Assembly (NCBI GenBank): GCA_004173185.1
Contig: SEFZ01000004.1
Coordinates: 248,001-312,000 of the forward strand
Origin: Sphingomonadales bacterium
Lineage (GTDB): Bacteria; Pseudomonadota; Alphaproteobacteria; Sphingomonadales; Sphingomonadaceae
Direction: 5' to 3'
DNA: 64,000 nucleotides
Position 1 is the first letter of the stretch. Every line of letters begins with the position of its first letter. Both the position numbers and the translations under genes were made by a program. Positions 26,801-33,624 of the stretch are shown one piece after another. Below the pieces are notes generated by a model. The model saw only the letters and a list, made by a program, of their open reading frames with translations. It was not told the origin of the DNA and did not search any database.

Positions 26801-27243
26801 AGGCCTATTTCGAATATGCCCGCTGCATCTCCGACGGCGATCTCGAGGGCGCCGATGCGTTGCTGGCGCGGCTGAGTACCGAGCAACGCCGCAGCCGCGG
26901 GCGCGAGGCTGGCGGCACCGACGGGCTTGAGGAAGCGGTCGCCGCCGAGATCCGCGGACTTGGCTGGACCCCGGTCAATGTCCATGACGACGGGGCGTTC
27001 GGGCTTGATTTTGCGATCGAGGATCCGCGCACCGGCCTCTACGGCATCGGCATCGAATGCGACCCGCCGCGCCATGGTTTGCTCGAGACTGCGCGTGCCC
27101 GCGAGATGTGGCGGCCGAGCGTGTTGCGGCGTTCAATCCCGGTCATCCACCGCGTCTCGTCGCATCGCTGGTTCCATGAGCCCGAGCGCGAGCGCGAACG
27201 GCTGCGCCAGGCAGTGATCGCAGCAATGGGCGTGCTGGCATGA
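20830..27243 (+). CDS. Giant fusion: zinc ribbons, pseudokinase, DUF4011-SF1 helicase, Vsr-like nuclease
   Basis: This 2137-residue protein has these parts in order. Two zinc ribbons (CPHC at 5-8 with later Cys; CENGHPVEPGDLICGVCGG near 84-102) lead to a Gly/Ala/Val-rich linker to about 158. A kinase-like domain follows at about 160-420 with HRDLRP near 280. A helical region and a DUF4011-like segment come next (SHATLYRRDTGI, LYLGFPFLVM, IAPVLLWPVKLH). An SF1 helicase core split by a long helical insert then follows. Walker A is EGPPGTGKSQTI near 1025, Walker B VIFDEASQMP near 1684, and the late motifs are NVENVQGDERDIIIFSS near 1909 and RRLNVAVTRARHKVI. A C-terminal MTES_1575/Vsr-like nuclease ends it (LDFAIEDP, GIGIECDPPRH, ending near RVSSHRWFHEP). 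The kinase part reads DLRPGAI and GFG where active kinases have DxKPxN and DFG, and Thr where the ATP-binding Lys is expected, so it is a pseudokinase. The design suggests a DNA-processing, possibly antiphage, protein. Confidence 0.88.
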   Translation: MIRFCPHCETARAVDEIFCEGLVDGVVCDWPLASLPMRSDGWRPIAEAAVADVAVPDLVAGDGVDLVAPTGLRAAGVAVAGLACENGHPVEPGDLICGVCGGDVAFGGDAVDVSDGGGVVGGAGGVAGVGLSAGVGANSGDVVGGGVLLGGDAGAGASEAVAETRVAGWRLLRRLPTTSAVRERYETVRDTDRREAVLTLYANGSEPDPEVYEVLRGLDRDHVPEILETGRWAERAYEVSEDLRGGMLADLGVLDAASLPRILSEVGGALAALSESGLRHRDLRPGAIMVRARDPLDLVITGFGSARLSEYDLDIVSPLEITRYTAPEAVAGGVAAASDWWSLGMLLLEQATRGECFAGADDQSFLIHVLTNGAPIPEGLEPSLDVLLRGLLSLDRRTRWCWPEVQRWLAGDMPDAPETLRPVGDGEGRRAIVLGGVRLFGPERFALAAAEAEHWDEALRLLLHGELATWLEEAGQHQSLRVEIRATVALADVSEDIRLALALKALNPSMPLVVRGEIVTPGWLIEHPDEGYALISGPVPDRLERDDDEVWLARLKRREVRVRDRARQLDVELDEAALRVAVLSTSRSRLAAVWDEKRRVLPDTDHPGLLAIVERRITDEEDLILLLSAGSGLFRSAEAIVDEAETLAGRSGLEAFDREAAFGWTSVPRRELHAEIELRLEGFARSGFERIDEWGDQFRLERRLPLARALALLAVPVECWQQPPRQAYVATLLDFYARRITGTIMRGPLTRMVIGKTTARIDLFELDTPRRTAASLLDHVLLRGEQVIDVDPFALTEDPRVERRIRTLHSHATLYRRDTGIDGLYLGFPFLVMQEAKASTRPRIAPVLLWPVKLHPEVGSRGRVTLAFDRDREEVRLNPAFETLLGVDAARRWQEVANDMLGRASVTAAEVVEAFGELAAMGSVALEGLPSKDLRIKPGDDRIVCAAALFHLGFLGQAVMEDLRQLKAMPPSGTSLETAFRIGEQVERAEPVSVGERERYFTSDSDPSQEAAVLEGRAGRGLLVEGPPGTGKSQTIVNMVADAIGTGRSLLVVCQKQAALEVVHKRLEAAGLGERIVMVNDVNKDRTAVIGAVREQLEELFQRPGGASGWRQQREQTAARIESLERDLDGQHRALHAVDEQTGLSYRLIIGDLIGLAREGATPPLPSLRYLLGTLDPGKIAILQEVCAPTARLWLPARYEGSVLAETRAFGTDAGSIATFGEDLSAFGRAEEERAAVIERTPDALAIDDPEPYRSWSETHGNALLALDEISRERLARWLERLGGASERMPGTTAVQTELQALERAMLALPADDAPDDPVRVAEGLADEDLESWRETSDWLLKRPSFFEQLSPLRWLAAWRRRGFLKSEGLGDAAAFGAALHRETGLRPLRARLAEAMVEIGEPAGELAGVRVLALVSAARGALGQLAGAEALVRRLEAYPEPGVALATARAASRQAVEDLIEGIDQGLARHGARVCSRTGLARLEPWLGDSWIEAAGAAIGRNLSNGERIAPLLAELSHVLAFQRFRARVPQLGEEAMAVFAELARIRSALLELDEASLEAAVRRIIASEARLAWKARIEQGDSALLFEAGELEAKAMSLAEADGQMRALNRRLLVDGLDASGLRPMREWEDITRLRGVRSRRLREFVERGADLGLMRLRPVWLVNPDVASRLLPLRKALFDTVIFDEASQMPIEYALPTLYRSGTMIVSGDEKQMPPTAFFSSRVENDEAEIFEGQAAEEDIAEEQRDAVEETWNRREIKDCPDLLQLAKTVLPSTTLQIHYRSAYRELIQFSNAAFYVNRLSVPARHPADEIKRKRPIELIRVDGVYVDQTNPAEAERVADVLAELWTRSEGKPPTIGVVTFNRKQADLIDDVLEDRAEADPVFRAALTRERDRVEGGEDMGFFVKNVENVQGDERDIIIFSSTFGKNAQGTFRRSFGVLGQTGGERRLNVAVTRARHKVILVTSMPIGAISDLLTTRRQASSPRDYLQAYFEYARCISDGDLEGADALLARLSTEQRRSRGREAGGTDGLEEAVAAEIRGLGWTPVNVHDDGAFGLDFAIEDPRTGLYGIGIECDPPRHGLLETARAREMWRPSVLRRSIPVIHRVSSHRWFHEPERERERLRQAVIAAMGVLA

Positions 27244-28571
27244 GCGGACCCAAGGTCGTACGCATCGTTACGCGCGAAGAGATATTGGAGATTTGCTACG
27301 GCCATCTCGCCCGAGTCGATGCAGCGCTCGCCGAATGGCAACGGATCGGCAAGCGCAACGACTGTGTCGACGAGGGGGCGATCGCGGCGGCCATGCAGCG
27401 CCGTGAAGCGCTGGCGGCACTGATCGTGGCCGACCGGCTGATGGATATCCAGAAGCAGGCGCCAGTCGAAGAGGCCTTTCTGCGCTCCGATATCCAGACG
27501 CGATTGGCCAAGGTATTTGCCGAGCAAGCCGAGGCACGCTCGCGCGAGCGCCGCAAGGCATTGGCGGCAGCCGGTCTGTTGAAGCGGCTGCGCAGTCTCG
27601 ATGTGCCGCTCGACCCTTTGGTCGAGACGGGGCTGGCGCGCGGCGACAGCCAGGCGATGGCGCAAGGCTTTGCGCTGCTGGCAGATGCGGCGGCGGGCGC
27701 TTCGGCTTCGACGTCGAACGAGTTGGCAGGCAGATTGCGCGACGGTGACGGTTCACCAAATTCTTTTGCCGATTGGCTGGCCGGGCAGCCGCTTGCTCCC
27801 GCCGATCCAGCGATCGAGCGGATCGCGGTGCGGCTTGACGAACTGGGCATGCTGGTCGATGCGGAGGTTCTGTTGCCATGGCGCGCGCAGCTGGCCGAGG
27901 CGGAAACGGCGCCGGTCGCGCGGCGCAATCTGCTGGTCGATGGCCTCGAGGTCGAAACCGGCCGCGCCTTGACCGAAGCGCGTCGGGGGGCAGTGCTGGC
28001 CGAGGACCTGCGGCTGGTGCTGGCCGAGCTGGCGGCCGCGGGGAGTGAGGCGGCAGTTGCGGATGGAGAAATTGCTTCGCTCGACGTGGCGGCATTGGAA
28101 GCGCGTATCGCGGCGGTTCGCGTGTCGCTTGAGGATCGGCGCAAGGCGCGTGCGGTCGCGGCGCGGCGGGCGGCCGTCCTCAAAGGTCTTCAGGCGCTTG
28201 GCTATGCCGTCAGCGAAGGCATGTCGACCAGTGCCGCGGAAGGCGGACGACTGGTGCTGCGAAGCAGCGCTCGGCCCGATTATGGCGTCGAGATCGCGGC
28301 GGCTGGTGCTACAGGTTCGATGCAGATGCGCCCCGTTGCGTTCGATGCGGGCGGGCAGGGGCCGGACTCCGCGCGCGACCGCGACGCCGAGACGATCTGG
28401 TGCGGCGATGTGTCCATTCTGCAGGATCATCTGGCCAAGGCCGGCGACGCGCTGGCGATCGAGCGGTCGCTGCCGGTCGGCGCCACGCCGCTCAAGCGGA
28501 TCGCGCTAACCGGGCCGGACGGGTCAGGCAGCGCGACCGCGCCGATTCTTAAGGAACGCAGTCTTCGCTAG
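27240..28571 (+). CDS. Ala/Arg/Glu-rich coiled-coil protein, fourth gene of the operon
   Basis: This 443-residue, mostly helical protein is of unknown function. It begins MSGPKVVRIVTREEILEICY and GHLARVDAALAEWQRIGKR, then runs through long Ala/Leu/Arg helices (ARSRERRKALAAAGLLKRL, RAVAARRAAVLKGLQALG). It ends in a short beta-rich domain (YGVEIAAAGATGSMQMRPVA). Its ATG overlaps the stop of the giant protein (ATGA), making four genes in one coupled series. It may act as a structural or bridging subunit. A gene of similar character lies downstream at 29291. Confidence 0.8.
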   Translation: MSGPKVVRIVTREEILEICYGHLARVDAALAEWQRIGKRNDCVDEGAIAAAMQRREALAALIVADRLMDIQKQAPVEEAFLRSDIQTRLAKVFAEQAEARSRERRKALAAAGLLKRLRSLDVPLDPLVETGLARGDSQAMAQGFALLADAAAGASASTSNELAGRLRDGDGSPNSFADWLAGQPLAPADPAIERIAVRLDELGMLVDAEVLLPWRAQLAEAETAPVARRNLLVDGLEVETGRALTEARRGAVLAEDLRLVLAELAAAGSEAAVADGEIASLDVAALEARIAAVRVSLEDRRKARAVAARRAAVLKGLQALGYAVSEGMSTSAAEGGRLVLRSSARPDYGVEIAAAGATGSMQMRPVAFDAGGQGPDSARDRDAETIWCGDVSILQDHLAKAGDALAIERSLPVGATPLKRIALTGPDGSGSATAPILKERSLR

Positions 28572-28574
28572 CGT

Positions 28575-29213
28575 CTAGCGGGCCGGGCGCCAGCCTGCCT
28601 TGCTTGCGTCGCTGACGGAACAGAACCAGCGCTCGCCGTGACGAAGGTCGATCCGGACATTGGGATAATCGCGTGATCCAAGTAGATGATGGATGCGGTC
28701 GCCTTTGGCGTTTATATTGCCCTTGATCGTGCATCTGGGATCTGGCGCCGATTGCGGGGGCGTTGCGGCGCGATGTTCGCGGCGATAGTCGGCGGGCGCT
28801 TCGAACCCCAAGGCCCAGATGCCGCGCCGCGCGGTGCGTGCCTGCGTCTCGGCACCGACATAGGCGAGGCTATATTGGCGGTAGGCAGTGGCCCAGCCGG
28901 CCAGGACCAGAGCCTCGTTGATATCGACGCCGTTCAACCGGCACACCGCGACACTGCGGTCGTAGCGGTCGCGATCGATTTGGGTGCAATTGAGAATGCG
29001 GCCTTCGACACGCTGGCGCAGCCAGTCGGCCGCTGTCACCCCGCAGAGGGTTGCGTTGGTCGGCGGGCCGCAGCGTTGCTTGAGCTCGGGCGCATCGACG
29101 CCCAAGAGCCGGACGCGCTGGTTACCGACCATCAGCGTGTCGCCGTCAACGACATGCGCGGTGCCTGAAAAGGAAAGGGTCGCGGCCAGTTGCAGTGCGA
29201 TGTTCAGGATCAT
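28575..29213 (-). CDS. Secreted thermonuclease-family (SNase) protein
   Basis: This 212-residue protein starts with a hydrophobic leader (MILNIALQLAATLSFSGTAH), followed by the SNase domain. The domain shows VVDGDTLMVGNQRVRLLGVD, then APELKQ with the catalytic Arg/Glu, and a second Arg in DRYDRSVAVCRLNG. A short C-terminal extension (CTIKGNINAKGDRIHHLLGS then GERWFCSVSDASKAGWR) is seen in many alphaproteobacterial relatives. It is convergent with the coiled-coil gene, leaving only three bases between stops, and divergent from the next gene. It may be unrelated cargo placed inside the operon neighbourhood. It would cut nucleic acid in the periplasm or outside. Confidence 0.88.
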   Translation of the reverse strand: MILNIALQLAATLSFSGTAHVVDGDTLMVGNQRVRLLGVDAPELKQRCGPPTNATLCGVTAADWLRQRVEGRILNCTQIDRDRYDRSVAVCRLNGVDINEALVLAGWATAYRQYSLAYVGAETQARTARRGIWALGFEAPADYRREHRAATPPQSAPDPRCTIKGNINAKGDRIHHLLGSRDYPNVRIDLRHGERWFCSVSDASKAGWRPAR

Positions 29214-29290
29214 TCTCGCCCCAGGCTATGGCCGCTTGCCATCACCCGGCTATAAGCGAATTGCGGGGAACGAATATATGGGGGGATGCG

Positions 29291-30280
29291 ATGGTGACGT
29301 CTCGGCAGGTCGCACGCGGCGCGTTCCGTACGATGCGGGCAATGGACCGCGCCGCCAAGCAAGCGGAGCGCCAGCGTGTGGTGCGCCAGCAAGCTCTGCA
29401 TCGCCAGGCCCAGCTCAACGCTTCGGCAGCTGCGGTCGAGGAATATGACGCGATTGTCGAAGCGCTGACCGGCGCGCACCGGGTCACGTTCACCCGGCTC
29501 GACTGGCTGACGACTGCGACAGCGCCGTTGCTCGGCGAGCCCGAGCGGCAGGACGATGAGGAGGCTGCGGCGCAAGCTCGGCTCGATGGCTTCGTGCCCG
29601 GGTGGTTCACGCGGCTGCTGAAACGCGAGGAGAAAGTACGCCAGGATATGAAGGATCGGGTGCTGTTTGCGCGCTCGCGTGACGATTTGGCGCATGGCGA
29701 GCGGGTCGATGCCGCCGCTCGGCAGAATGATGCCATCCGTGCGGCGCAGCGGCTGGTCGAAGGGGCGCCAGATGCGATCGTCCACGCGCTAGAGACGCAT
29801 AGCGGACTTGGGAGCCTACCTTATTCGGTCGAAGGGCTCGACACGCTCTTTGTCGATGATCGCGTCATCGCGGTGGTCGATGGGCTCGACCTAGAGGACA
29901 TGCCCGAAGAGAGTGTCTCTCTGCTCAAGTCGGGCAAGGCATCGTTCAAGGCGCTGCCGGCGGGCAAGCGCTACGAGATGCACCGCGATGCCCTTTGCTC
30001 GGCAGCGATGCGGGTCGCCCTGGAGTTTTTGTCCACCCTGCCGATCGAGGCGGTCGAGGTGGTGATGCTGACCGACATCCTCGACCGCGCAACCGGCCAT
30101 ATCGATGCGAAGCCGGTCCTGTATTTGCGGGTCGCGGAGCAAGCGGTGCGGACCTTGAACCTGTCGCGGACCGACGCGGCTGCCCTGGTCGAGCGGCTGG
30201 GCGGCCATATGGACTGGAGCAAGCGCGACGGGTTTCGAGCGATTAATGCCGCCGCATTTGGTGTGGAAGTAGACCGCTAA
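29291..30280 (+). CDS. Unknown helical protein, probably part of the AAA+/radical SAM/helicase set
   Basis: This 329-residue protein begins with a basic, Gln/Ala-rich helix (MVTSRQVARGAFRTMRAMDR then AAKQAERQRVVRQQALHRQA). A mixed domain follows (ALTGAHRVTFTRLDWLTTAT, FVPGWFTRLLKREEKVRQD, LPYSVEGLDTLFVDDRVIAV, VEVVMLTDILDRATGHIDAK). No catalytic motif is seen. The ATG at 29291 is preceded by GGGGGG; a frame opening 96 bases earlier has no ribosome site. It lies on the operon strand beyond the inserted thermonuclease gene. Its codon use and composition match the operon genes, so a functional link is likely but not proven. Confidence 0.72.
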   Translation: MVTSRQVARGAFRTMRAMDRAAKQAERQRVVRQQALHRQAQLNASAAAVEEYDAIVEALTGAHRVTFTRLDWLTTATAPLLGEPERQDDEEAAAQARLDGFVPGWFTRLLKREEKVRQDMKDRVLFARSRDDLAHGERVDAAARQNDAIRAAQRLVEGAPDAIVHALETHSGLGSLPYSVEGLDTLFVDDRVIAVVDGLDLEDMPEESVSLLKSGKASFKALPAGKRYEMHRDALCSAAMRVALEFLSTLPIEAVEVVMLTDILDRATGHIDAKPVLYLRVAEQAVRTLNLSRTDAAALVERLGGHMDWSKRDGFRAINAAAFGVEVDR

Positions 30281-30489
30281 ACCGTGGCCTTTATGGCCGA
30301 GCGCATCGTTGACGCGAGCCAACGTTGTTCTGCGTGAATAGCGGCTTTGGCGCTCCGCCGGGCGGGTTGTAGGTAGGCTGAGGACTTTCCGACCGCAGAC
30401 TCAAGTTTTTCGAGCGCGCTTAGCACTTTGCGCGACTTTCGGCGGGCGACGGTTCGTGTGTCCGCTTTACCGAGCCCGACTCCCAACAA
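30277..30489 (-). CDS. Small basic hypothetical protein
   Basis: This 70-codon frame starts with TTG at 30489. It encodes a basic helical peptide (RRKSRKVLSALEKLESAVGK, then SSAYLQPARRSAKAAIHAEQ). The pattern of small, Lys/Arg-spaced helices looks protein-like rather than a shadow. Its stop overlaps the stop of the convergent gene by four bases. No convincing ribosome site is visible, only GGACGG upstream. Confidence 0.4.
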   Translation of the reverse strand: MLGVGLGKADTRTVARRKSRKVLSALEKLESAVGKSSAYLQPARRSAKAAIHAEQRWLASTMRSAIKATV

Positions 30490-30544
30490 CCGTCCGTCCG
30501 CGAACGGCCCATAATCGGACCAAGACCCTAGGCCGCGCCCATCA

Positions 30545-30574
30545 GCCCACTAAATGGTCTGCTACTTAGTGGGC
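30545..30574. terminator. Inverted repeat at the 3' end of the zinc-protein gene
   Basis: GCCCACTAA (30545-30553) pairs perfectly with TTAGTGGGC (30566-30574) across 12 bases. The right arm contains the stop codon of the minus-strand gene 30566-30784. The hairpin could stop transcription from either side; there is no T-run. Confidence 0.45.
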
Positions 30575-30784
30575 GCGCCGGCGGGTCACGGTTCGGGGAG
30601 CGCCACACAGCGAACAAATGCTTTGTTCGCGCTCGAATCCACCGTTTCCGGCAAGCCCGCGCACCTTCTTGTTAGCCAGGCTGGTATCCGACAAGCGCAG
30701 ACGCTCGGCTATACAATTGTCGCACACCGGCTGGGGGGAAAGTCGTTCGACGAACCCTCGCACCATATCCAGCACCGTCGCCAT
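30566..30784 (-). CDS. Small zinc-binding protein with paired CxxC
   Basis: This 72-residue protein has CDNCIAERLRL and, 35 residues on, FEREQSICSLCGAPR, two CxxC knuckles that should hold a zinc ion. Similar short proteins of unknown function occur in sphingomonads and caulobacters. The ATG at 30784 is chosen because its A is the last base of the stop of a 33-codon frame just upstream, a sign of translational coupling. The frame is open back to 30907, but the extra residues look poorly conserved in character. Confidence 0.65.
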   Translation of the reverse strand: MATVLDMVRGFVERLSPQPVCDNCIAERLRLSDTSLANKKVRGLAGNGGFEREQSICSLCGAPRTVTRRRAH

Positions 30785-30885
30785 CAGAAGCCGCCGCGAT
30801 TGACGAACACCGCCAGAAGAAAAGCTCCCGGTGCCTTGGACAAGGTTTCCCAGCGCTGGGTCAGAGATTGCGAAATCGTGCTCAT
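30784..30885 (-). CDS. Possible 33-residue leader peptide upstream of the zinc protein
   Basis: ATG at 30885 opens a frame of 33 residues (MSTISQSLTQRWETLSKAPG, then AFLLAVFVNRGGF). Its TGA overlaps the zinc-protein ATG (TGATG). Nothing else supports it, and the ribosome site is weak (AGG about 10 bases upstream). Confidence 0.3.
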   Translation of the reverse strand: MSTISQSLTQRWETLSKAPGAFLLAVFVNRGGF

Positions 30886-31060
30886 CGCGCTTGCCTAGCA
30901 TGATCATTCGTGGCGCGTGAGCGGATCTGTGCGCCCGCGCGAGTGTCCGCTGACTGGCGGCAGCTCTGCCCCGACCGTTTGGGAACTACCCGTTCGCGAA
31001 CGGCCAAGCAACCGTTCGGACCTGCCCGCGTTGGAACGCCCAACCAGCACAGGAATAGCC

Positions 31061-31516
31061 ATGACCCACCATCAGCCCCCGATGCCCGAAGCCGCAACCT
31101 CGCCTTATCCGCTGCACCCCGAGCCAATATCCGAAGAGCAGAAGCAGGCCACCGCCGCAGCCGAAGCACAAGCCGCGACAGAGGCCGAGGCCGCTGCGCG
31201 CCGCAGCACGATCGCGACGACCGCTATTCAGGTAGGTGCCGCGATCGGCGTCGGCGCCGCTGCGGTGACCGGCATCCTCTACGCCCGCCGCCGCATCGCC
31301 AAGCCGGGCGCGGCGAGCAAGGCAAAGCGCAGCGGTGACGACAAACGCAAGCGCGGCAAGGCCGACCGCAGCCGAGTCGCGGCCGGCGAGCCCTATGAAG
31401 TCGCCTATTTTGCCCGCAAGCACGGGCTCAGCGCAGCCGAGGCACGCGCGATCATCAAGGAAGCCGGCCCCAGCCGCGCCGCCGCGAACGAACTCGCCGA
31501 TCGCCGCAAGGCCTGA
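31061..31516 (+). CDS. DUF3606-type small protein with one membrane helix
   Basis: This 151-residue protein has an Ala/Glu-rich N-terminus and one hydrophobic segment (IQVGAAIGVGAAAVTGILYA) followed by RRR, consistent with a membrane anchor. A Lys/Arg linker leads to a C-terminal DUF3606-like motif (YEVAYFARKHGLSAAEARAI then IKEAG). AGGA stands 11 bases before the ATG at 31061. The frame is open 144 bases further upstream, but that part lacks protein-like character. DUF3606 proteins are frequent in stress-related loci of sphingomonads; the function is unknown. Confidence 0.75.
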   Translation: MTHHQPPMPEAATSPYPLHPEPISEEQKQATAAAEAQAATEAEAAARRSTIATTAIQVGAAIGVGAAAVTGILYARRRIAKPGAASKAKRSGDDKRKRGKADRSRVAAGEPYEVAYFARKHGLSAAEARAIIKEAGPSRAAANELADRRKA

Positions 31517-31566
31517 CGCAATCGGGCCGAACCAACCACGATCGAGCAACCGGCTAGGAAAGCGCG

Positions 31567-31761
31567 ATGACTGGTACCGACACCCACATCTCGACAGAGC
31601 ATCAGGATGCGGACGACGCGCGTCGCCCGCAGGACACGCTCGACCACGACCAGCAAACCGAAGGCGGCCTCGAACCCGAGGCTGTCGAAAACCGGTCCTC
31701 GGTCGGGACGGTGAAGCCAGAAGACTATCCCAGAGACAGGCAGGACAGCACGCGTACCTGA
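31567..31761 (+). CDS. Small acidic hydrophilic protein
   Basis: This 64-residue protein is rich in Asp/Glu/Gln/Thr (HQDADDARRPQDTLDHDQQT, then EGGLEPEAVENRSS). It is probably disordered. AGGAAAG precedes the ATG. It is 50 bases after the DUF3606-type gene and is followed by a strong hairpin, so the two form one unit. The function is unknown. Confidence 0.55.
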   Translation: MTGTDTHISTEHQDADDARRPQDTLDHDQQTEGGLEPEAVENRSSVGTVKPEDYPRDRQDSTRT

Positions 31762-31787
31762 GCGTCGCGCCGGCTCACCGCATCAAA

Positions 31788-31815
31788 AAGGGCGCCCGCA
31801 TGTGCGGGCGCCCTT
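31788..31815. terminator. Strong two-way terminator hairpin
   Basis: AAGGGCGCCCGCA (31788-31800) pairs perfectly with TGCGGGCGCCCTT (31803-31815). Read on the minus strand, a run of five T follows the stem, which ends the lipoprotein gene; on the plus strand it ends the small acidic gene. Confidence 0.8.
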
Positions 31816-31869
31816 CCCATTTCGAGCTGCCTGCGTGGGAACAGCCCGACTTGTCAGTTCACAGCCGCG

Positions 31870-32136
31870 TCAGATGCCGTTGGCAAGGTTGGTGTCGGCA
31901 TCGTGGGTGCGCATGTCTTCGGCCTTCTTATCGCCCTGCTCGCGTGTCGCGGCTGCCTTGTTGTTGAGCGCATCCTCGGCACCCGAGGTTGTCGCATTGC
32001 TGGCAGCGGCCTCGAAATTGTCCGCCACGCTCTCGGCATTGGCTTCGATATTGTCGGCGGCCTGCTCACGTGGGCTATTGTTGCACGCCGAAAGTGTGAG
32101 AAGGCTGGCTGCGGTGGCGATCATGATCTTTTTCAT
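31870..32136 (-). CDS. Small lipoprotein
   Basis: This 88-residue protein has a lipoprotein signal (MKKIMIATAASLLTLSAC), with the Cys at residue 18 as the lipid site. The mature part is a helical, Ala/Asn/Glu/Asp-rich peptide (NIEANAESVADNFEAAASNA). It is likely outer-membrane anchored. The ATG at 32136 is chosen because the lipobox then sits at the normal distance and AGGGGT lies upstream. The function is unknown; similar short lipoproteins are common in sphingomonads. Confidence 0.75.
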   Translation of the reverse strand: MKKIMIATAASLLTLSACNNSPREQAADNIEANAESVADNFEAAASNATTSGAEDALNNKAAATREQGDKKAEDMRTHDADTNLANGI

Positions 32137-32406
32137 GGCGGTGACCCCTGTTGGTGAGCTCGGAAACGGTCTCAAACTCGCTCGCCAGCAATCGTTGGGC
32201 GAGTCAATTGTTCCCGAGGCGCCGGTCCTGCTGGTCTCGCTTACTCAAAGCAGGCATGTCGCTGAGGCACGAGAACTAGGCCATGAGCCGGCGGCTATCC
32301 TCCTATTGCCCGTAAGGAGGACGGCCGCTAACGACCCAAAGCAGCGTACCAACTGCGCCCAGCTCCGGTCGTACAGAGAGACAGTAAGGCGCTGTGAAAG
32401 CGGCCG

Positions 32407-32913
32407 TCAACGATTCAGCAATGCTAATGTAGCGGCAGCAATGGTGCCCAGTGCGGTGGTTAGCACCGCGATGAAGACGGCACGACGCATCGTGGCCGCG
32501 GCGGAGGCGATCACTAACTCATTCCCCGCGATCATCTCGTCATACCATGAAGCGGTTTCGGCCATTGCCTCATGAAGCGACTTGCCTGCTGCCACATCTT
32601 GGAGCCACTGCGAGGGGGCGTTGCCCACATAATCCCAGTCCGAAGGCTGGGCGCTCCAGATCGCCATACTGGCGGCTGCCGTCAGGCCAGCGCCAATGCT
32701 AAGGATTAGACCCAGCCGTAATGACGGCAATGTGGTGGCAAGCGCCGCACCAAATAAAACAACCGCCGCCGCAAGTAGTAAGCCGGCAAAAGTCATGGCG
32801 CGTTGATCCGCCGCTATGCCTGTAGTAAGCTGCGCGGTAAGTCGTACCTCCGCCTGTCGGATTATTTCCGCCAGCATTTCGGGTGATGATGATTTAAACG
32901 GAGAGGCGTCCAT
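32407..32913 (-). CDS. Membrane protein with about three transmembrane helices
   Basis: This 168-residue protein has a soluble N-terminal helix (PEMLAEIIRQAEVRLTAQLT), then two adjacent membrane helices (AMTFAGLLLAAAVVLFGAAL and LRLGLILSIGAGLTAAASMA). A charged loop and one C-terminal helix follow (AVFIAVLTTALGTIAAATLA). The layout resembles small membrane effectors or sensors of unknown role that are widespread in proteobacteria; no specific family is claimed. The ribosome site is weak. Confidence 0.65.
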   Translation of the reverse strand: MDASPFKSSSPEMLAEIIRQAEVRLTAQLTTGIAADQRAMTFAGLLLAAAVVLFGAALATTLPSLRLGLILSIGAGLTAAASMAIWSAQPSDWDYVGNAPSQWLQDVAAGKSLHEAMAETASWYDEMIAGNELVIASAAATMRRAVFIAVLTTALGTIAAATLALLNR

Positions 32914-32972
32914 GACGGGATATTCGCACGATGCCCGGTAGACCGCCAGCCTCCACGCGTGGGAGCAAAGGA

Positions 32973-33113
32973 ATGGCCAAGAACGAGAAGACGGGAACTA
33001 AGGCTGGCAAAGCCGCATCTAAAGTTCTCAAGGACGACCGTACCGGGGAGGATTCGAAGACCGCGGCGGGTTCCGCTCTCAGTCAGCGACCGGATAAAAA
33101 GTCTAAGAAATAG
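32973..33113 (+). CDS. 46-residue Lys-rich small protein
   Basis: The protein MAKNEKTGTKAGKAASKVLK, then TAAGSALSQRPDKKSKK, is strongly basic and resembles short stress-linked proteins repeatedly annotated as hypothetical in sphingomonads. GGGAG stands about 9 bases before the ATG at 32973. It may bind nucleic acid. Confidence 0.6.
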   Translation: MAKNEKTGTKAGKAASKVLKDDRTGEDSKTAAGSALSQRPDKKSKK

Positions 33114-33201
33114 CGGAGATCGGGGAGCAAATTCCGCTTCAGTGTGTCGCTAGCGGTGGGCGCCCATCGGCGCGGGTCCGTCAAACGGCGGGGGACTGCC
33201 C

Positions 33202-33624
33202 TTATTGGCCGATCAAATGGATCGCCAGGCTGCGCCGATGCGATCGTCGGCGATGCTCGAACAGATATATGCCCTGCCAAGTGCCGAGGGCGAGCCTGCC
33301 ATCGATTACCGGGATCGACAGCTGGACCTGGGTGAGCGCCGTGCGCAGATGCGCCGGCATGTCGTCGGGGCCTTCGTCGTCATGCATGTAGGCGGTCGGA
33401 TCCTCGGGCGCTATCCGCGCGAAATAGGCTTCCAGATCCTCGCGCACTTCCGGCGCGGCATTCTCGTTGATCAGCAACGAAGCCGATGTGTGGCGGCAAA
33501 AGATGGTAAGCAGCCCCTCGACGATCGCGACCTGCTCGACCCATTCGATGATGGGACGCGTCACTTCGACCAAACCCTGCCGCTTCGTTGCAAACTCCAG
33601 CGTCGTGGTTGCCTGGCGCAGCAT
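33202..33624 (-). CDS. YjbQ/UPF0047-family protein
   Basis: This 140-residue protein matches the YjbQ family, with VEGLLTIFCRHTSASLLINE, AYMHDDEGPDDMPAHLRTAL and the end RLALGTWQGIYLFEHRRR. Members have been linked to thiamin phosphate synthase side activity and to metal or phosphate binding through conserved His residues. GAGGAGTGACA directly precedes the ATG at 33624. The open frame runs further up but only through non-coding-looking sequence. Confidence 0.9.
   Translation of the reverse strand: MLRQATTTLEFATKRQGLVEVTRPIIEWVEQVAIVEGLLTIFCRHTSASLLINENAAPEVREDLEAYFARIAPEDPTAYMHDDEGPDDMPAHLRTALTQVQLSIPVIDGRLALGTWQGIYLFEHRRRSHRRSLAIHLIGQ

Noticed and set aside
24406..27075. 889-codon minus-strand frame opposite the giant helicase fusion
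   Set aside because: Long antisense frames are expected in GC-rich DNA; it has no domain, while the plus strand carries helicase motifs across the same region.
30917..31060. Upstream extension of the DUF3606-type gene
   Set aside because: The sequence before ATG 31061 has no ribosome site and its residues look like untranslated DNA.
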